Part shown: piece after piece, positions 24,714 through 26,958 of the stretch
How positions within the stretch are numbered: position 1 is the first letter of the stretch
Layout of the letters: each line of letters opens with the position of its first letter
Program-made: the position numbers and the translations under genes
Notes under the pieces: model-generated
What the model saw: only the letters and a program-made list of their open reading frames with translations
The model's database searches: none
What the model was told of the DNA's origin: nothing
Origin: Flavobacteriaceae bacterium UBA3339
GTDB lineage: Bacteria; Bacteroidota; Bacteroidia; Flavobacteriales; Flavobacteriaceae
Assembly: GCA_002360925.1 (NCBI GenBank)
Contig: DERN01000015.1
Location: 105,498-132,455 of the forward strand
Direction: 5' to 3'
DNA: 26,958 nucleotides

Positions 24714-26375
24714 TTATTGTTTTATTATTTTAAATTCTTCACCTAAATTTGATTTAATAATATAAATTCCCGGTTTTAAATCTCCCATATTTATTTTTAT
24801 TTGATTGATGTTTTTATCAAATAAATTAGCCTTCAGTTTTTTATTATTAAGGTCATAAACATCGAAAATAATAGCGTTAGAATTTTCAATTATAACAAAA
24901 TCACTTGTAGGGTTGGGATAAGCCGTAGCATTAGATCTGTTTGAATTTGTAAAAAAATCATCTGTACTTCTTTTACAATCATAACCGTCATAATTACTTG
25001 AAAGACTTACACAGCACCATTCGCTCCATGTGCACTCATCAATTTTTACTCTCCATCTGAAGCATTTGGGATTACTGCCTCCTTGATTATAATAGTGATA
25101 ACCTGCATCCTCTGTTATAAAGCTATTTGTAGGAACGAAATAATCTATAATTATATTGTCATTTGGATAATTAGTAATTGCACAGCAATTATAATCTTGA
25201 GACAATTGAACATGATAATTACCATTTCCAAAAGGATCCCATGTAATTCGATCTTTAACATAATCTATGTTCTCTATAGTATATTTGATCGGAATAGTTT
25301 CAATTTTAGGACATTCGCAAACTAAATCAGGACCATCAATACTTGATTCATGATTTAAAACATAAACAAATCCATTTGAAGCTATAAAAGTCGCAATTAC
25401 ATTGAATTCGAATTCACCTATTAAGTTTTGAAAATCAGATGGGTCTACATAGAAACAGAATCTACCGCCATCATAGACACCATTAGAAATATCAATTGTA
25501 TTAATTACATTACCATTCTGTTTAATCTCTAAAATTAAAGATTGAAGAGTGGATCCTTGTGGTTCTGAATAGTACCCGCAAACTTTGAATTTATCTTTAG
25601 GACAAGGGTATTTCATTTCATCTAAATTAACATATCCATAGGTTGGTTTGTCGCATTTTACTTCATTTGTCACATTATCAACATAAGCAACTCCGATATC
25701 ACCTCCCCATCCACAGTCTGCAGCCAGAAATTGAATTTTAATTCTTTTCCCAATATATTTTTGAGGAATTTTTATCATACCGCAAAACCAATCTTTAGAG
25801 AAAAGTAAATCTCTGCTAGGGTTTGATAATAGGGGGTCATTTGTGTCAGCAATTAAACAGAATTGAGTGTTGGGTATTATATTATCTTGTTCATCTAATA
25901 ATCTGGCTGTAAAAAAAGGCTGGACTTCAAGGTTGTTAAAATGTGGAGAGTCCAATACTGCTAAATAGTCAAAACTAACATATTCTCCTTTTGGAATAAA
26001 CGTTTTTGTATATGAGCTAATATCCCATAGGTTTGTATTTGTATCATTTAGTCTTATAGCATATTTTCCACCATTTGGGGGTACGGTGTACATTTGAACA
26101 CCATGATTCAATAATAAAGGTTCATAATTTCCTTGTGAAACCAATGAAACTTTTAAACTAGGATTATCTATCGGATTTGCGCCTATTAAATACATAAATG
26201 GCGTTCCAGTAAGCGGAGAAATGTTACATTGGATAGATGTGAACGGAATGTTGTTTTGATTTCTTAGGATTGCGTTTTGTAAAGAAGGCGATCCAGTTTC
26301 AAAATTCTCAATTACCTGTGCTGTTGTATTAAAAAATACACCTGAAGCAATTAAAATTAATAATTTTTTAAACAT
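24714..26375 (-). CDS. Secreted protein with T9SS C-terminal sorting domain
   Basis: A 553-residue exported protein. The signal peptide is MFKKLLILIASGVFFNTTAQ, cleaved after TAQ. The middle is beta-rich: residues 25-225 look like a jelly-roll (VSFDYLAVLDSPHF, IKIQFLAADCGWGGDIGVAYVD). About 365-470 is a Cys-rich fibronectin-like module (KDRITWDPFGNGNYHVQLS, CFRWRVKIDECTWSEWCC). The last 70 residues are a type A T9SS sorting domain: AYPNPTSDFV, DVYDLNNKKL, GDLKPGIYIIKS and terminal FKIIKQ. Such proteins cross the outer membrane through T9SS and become attached to the surface or released. It lies on the opposite strand between two phage units that share the late promoter, so it travels as phage cargo. 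No strong promoter is seen upstream; TAATATTG on the minus strand (26420-26413) is the best -7 candidate. The target or ligand is unknown. Confidence 0.82.
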   Translation of the reverse strand: MFKKLLILIASGVFFNTTAQVIENFETGSPSLQNAILRNQNNIPFTSIQCNISPLTGTPFMYLIGANPIDNPSLKVSLVSQGNYEPLLLNHGVQMYTVPPNGGKYAIRLNDTNTNLWDISSYTKTFIPKGEYVSFDYLAVLDSPHFNNLEVQPFFTARLLDEQDNIIPNTQFCLIADTNDPLLSNPSRDLLFSKDWFCGMIKIPQKYIGKRIKIQFLAADCGWGGDIGVAYVDNVTNEVKCDKPTYGYVNLDEMKYPCPKDKFKVCGYYSEPQGSTLQSLILEIKQNGNVINTIDISNGVYDGGRFCFYVDPSDFQNLIGEFEFNVIATFIASNGFVYVLNHESSIDGPDLVCECPKIETIPIKYTIENIDYVKDRITWDPFGNGNYHVQLSQDYNCCAITNYPNDNIIIDYFVPTNSFITEDAGYHYYNQGGSNPKCFRWRVKIDECTWSEWCCVSLSSNYDGYDCKRSTDDFFTNSNRSNATAYPNPTSDFVIIENSNAIIFDVYDLNNKKLKANLFDKNINQIKINMGDLKPGIYIIKSNLGEEFKIIKQ

Positions 26376-26471
26376 AATTTATAAATTTTTAAGTTAAATT
26401 TTGTTTAAAATACAATATTATTCTTTAAGGTGAAATAATTTTTACTAAATATTTTCTGTTCTCTATTTTAA

Positions 26472-26530
26472 ATGTCAATAACTCGCAGGTTAAAGCATAC
26501 ACTTAAAAATAAGATTTATTGATATTAGAT
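26472..26530 (+). promoter_or_regulatory. Phage late promoter, copy 3
   Basis: ATGTCAATAACTC at 26472-26484 and ATTAGAT at 26524-26530, again at the 50-bp offset. ATG 26545 follows 14 nt after ATTAGAT. Between the boxes only the AAA after the 13-mer is shared with all copies. Confidence 0.6.
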
Positions 26531-26538
26531 TAAATCTT
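26511..26538 (+). repeat. Inverted repeat around the third ATTAGAT box
   Basis: AAGATTTA (26511-26518) and TAAATCTT (26531-26538), perfect 8-bp arms. Here ATTAGAT lies in the 12-nt loop, not in an arm. It ends 6 nt before ATG 26545. Confidence 0.5.
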
Positions 26539-26544
26539 GTTTTT

Positions 26545-26958
26545 ATGGACGCAACAGTAAAATTACTACTAGATAAAGTAACTCAATTAACAAATAAGTT
26601 TAATTCAATGACTCTTAATTCTAAAAAGATCCATGAGTTAATCAACACTAATATTCAAGACGGATTATTTATAGCTGTAAGCGATGGGGATCAGACTTTT
26701 AAAACAGAGTACAAACCAAGCGAAGTAAGTCCTGACGATATTGAAAACTTGCTTAAAATGGCTTTGAAAGCTGATTTGAATATTCCTTCTTTATATATTG
26801 AAGATTCCAAAGGTAATGTTCTAACTACTTTAGATATTTCTTTTATAACTGAAGATTCCGTAAAATACACACCTCAAACTAAAACACCACCAGAACAACA
26901 AACCGCCCGCGAAAATATCGATTCTTTAGGAACGTCTCCAAACGGAACGGATAAGCTG
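26545..26958 (+). CDS. Partial phage structural protein, possibly tail fibre
   Basis: ATG 26545 opens a frame that runs to the window edge without a stop (138 codons seen). The start follows the third late promoter. Residues 1-35 are a helix (LLLDKVTQLTNKFNSM), and 40-110 are mixed alpha/beta (DGLFIAVSDGDQTFKTEYKP, then ISFITEDSVKYTP). The visible end contains PPEQQTARENIDSLGTSPNG, in which TARENID resembles the ARxNI-G repeats of tail fibres and fibre-tip proteins. Position after the tail-tip genes fits. The 3' end is missing, so the call stays tentative. Confidence 0.55.
   Translation, partial: MDATVKLLLDKVTQLTNKFNSMTLNSKKIHELINTNIQDGLFIAVSDGDQTFKTEYKPSEVSPDDIENLLKMALKADLNIPSLYIEDSKGNVLTTLDISFITEDSVKYTPQTKTPPEQQTARENIDSLGTSPNGTDKL

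Noticed and set aside
25083..25325. 80-residue plus-strand frame inside the T9SS-cargo gene
   Set aside because: It is antisense to a well-supported gene, has an Ile-rich low-complexity composition and no promoter or domain.
1..26958. CRISPR arrays, tRNA or rRNA genes, insertion sequences
   Set aside because: I saw no regularly spaced repeat-spacer pattern, no cloverleaf-like sequence with a TψC-type GTTCRA arm, and no transposase motifs.

Overview
The window looks like a chromosome segment of a low-GC Bacteroidota, most likely a Flavobacteriaceae member. The reasons are AT-rich codon use, few Shine-Dalgarno sites, several matches to the Bacteroidota promoter (TTTG, about 19 bp, TAnnTTTG), lipoproteins with Bacteroidota-type lipoboxes, and a secreted protein ending in a type IX secretion (T9SS) sorting domain. 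Genus and species cannot be fixed from the sequence alone.

Positions 1-7991 are ordinary host chromosome. In order they hold a lipoprotein with a beta-rich C-terminus; on the minus strand an NlpE-like lipoprotein followed by a class I methyltransferase; then guaA (GMP synthase) with a clear terminator; rlmF (23S rRNA m6A1618 methyltransferase); a LysM protein with a periplasmic-binding-like C-terminal domain; and an OsmC-family protein coupled to it by a TAATG overlap.

From 7992 to the right edge the sequence is a siphovirus-like prophage, cut off at both sides. It opens abruptly at the OsmC stop codon with a portal gene that has no start codon and carries at least one, probably two, frameshifts. 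No terminase, integrase or lysis gene is visible. Next come a DUF551-like gene and a winged-helix/membrane gene with its own promoter and terminator. The structural block then runs in virion order: scaffold-like protein, decoration-like protein, major capsid protein, connector, tail-terminator-like protein, tail tube, three small tail genes, tape measure (split by a frameshift), two large tail-tip proteins, and a partial fibre-like protein at the edge.

The most interesting signal is regulatory. Three phage transcription units (starting at 10430, 20452 and 26545) are each preceded by the same 13-mer ATGTCAATAACTC. In all three a second box, ATTAGAT, begins exactly 50 bp after the G of GTCAATAACTC, and the start codon follows 15-32 nt later. 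This looks like an undescribed phage late-promoter class with an upstream activator site. Each of these promoters lies just after an autonomous accessory unit (moron): a winged-helix/membrane gene (9848-10282), a mini-unit encoding a 24-residue membrane peptide with its own host-type promoter, leader hairpin and terminator (20100-20318), and an antisense gene for a T9SS-exported protein (24714-26375). The phage therefore seems to restart late transcription after each inserted cargo. The tail-tip protein at 22701-24686 also carries a domain resembling the repeats of the host gliding adhesin SprB.
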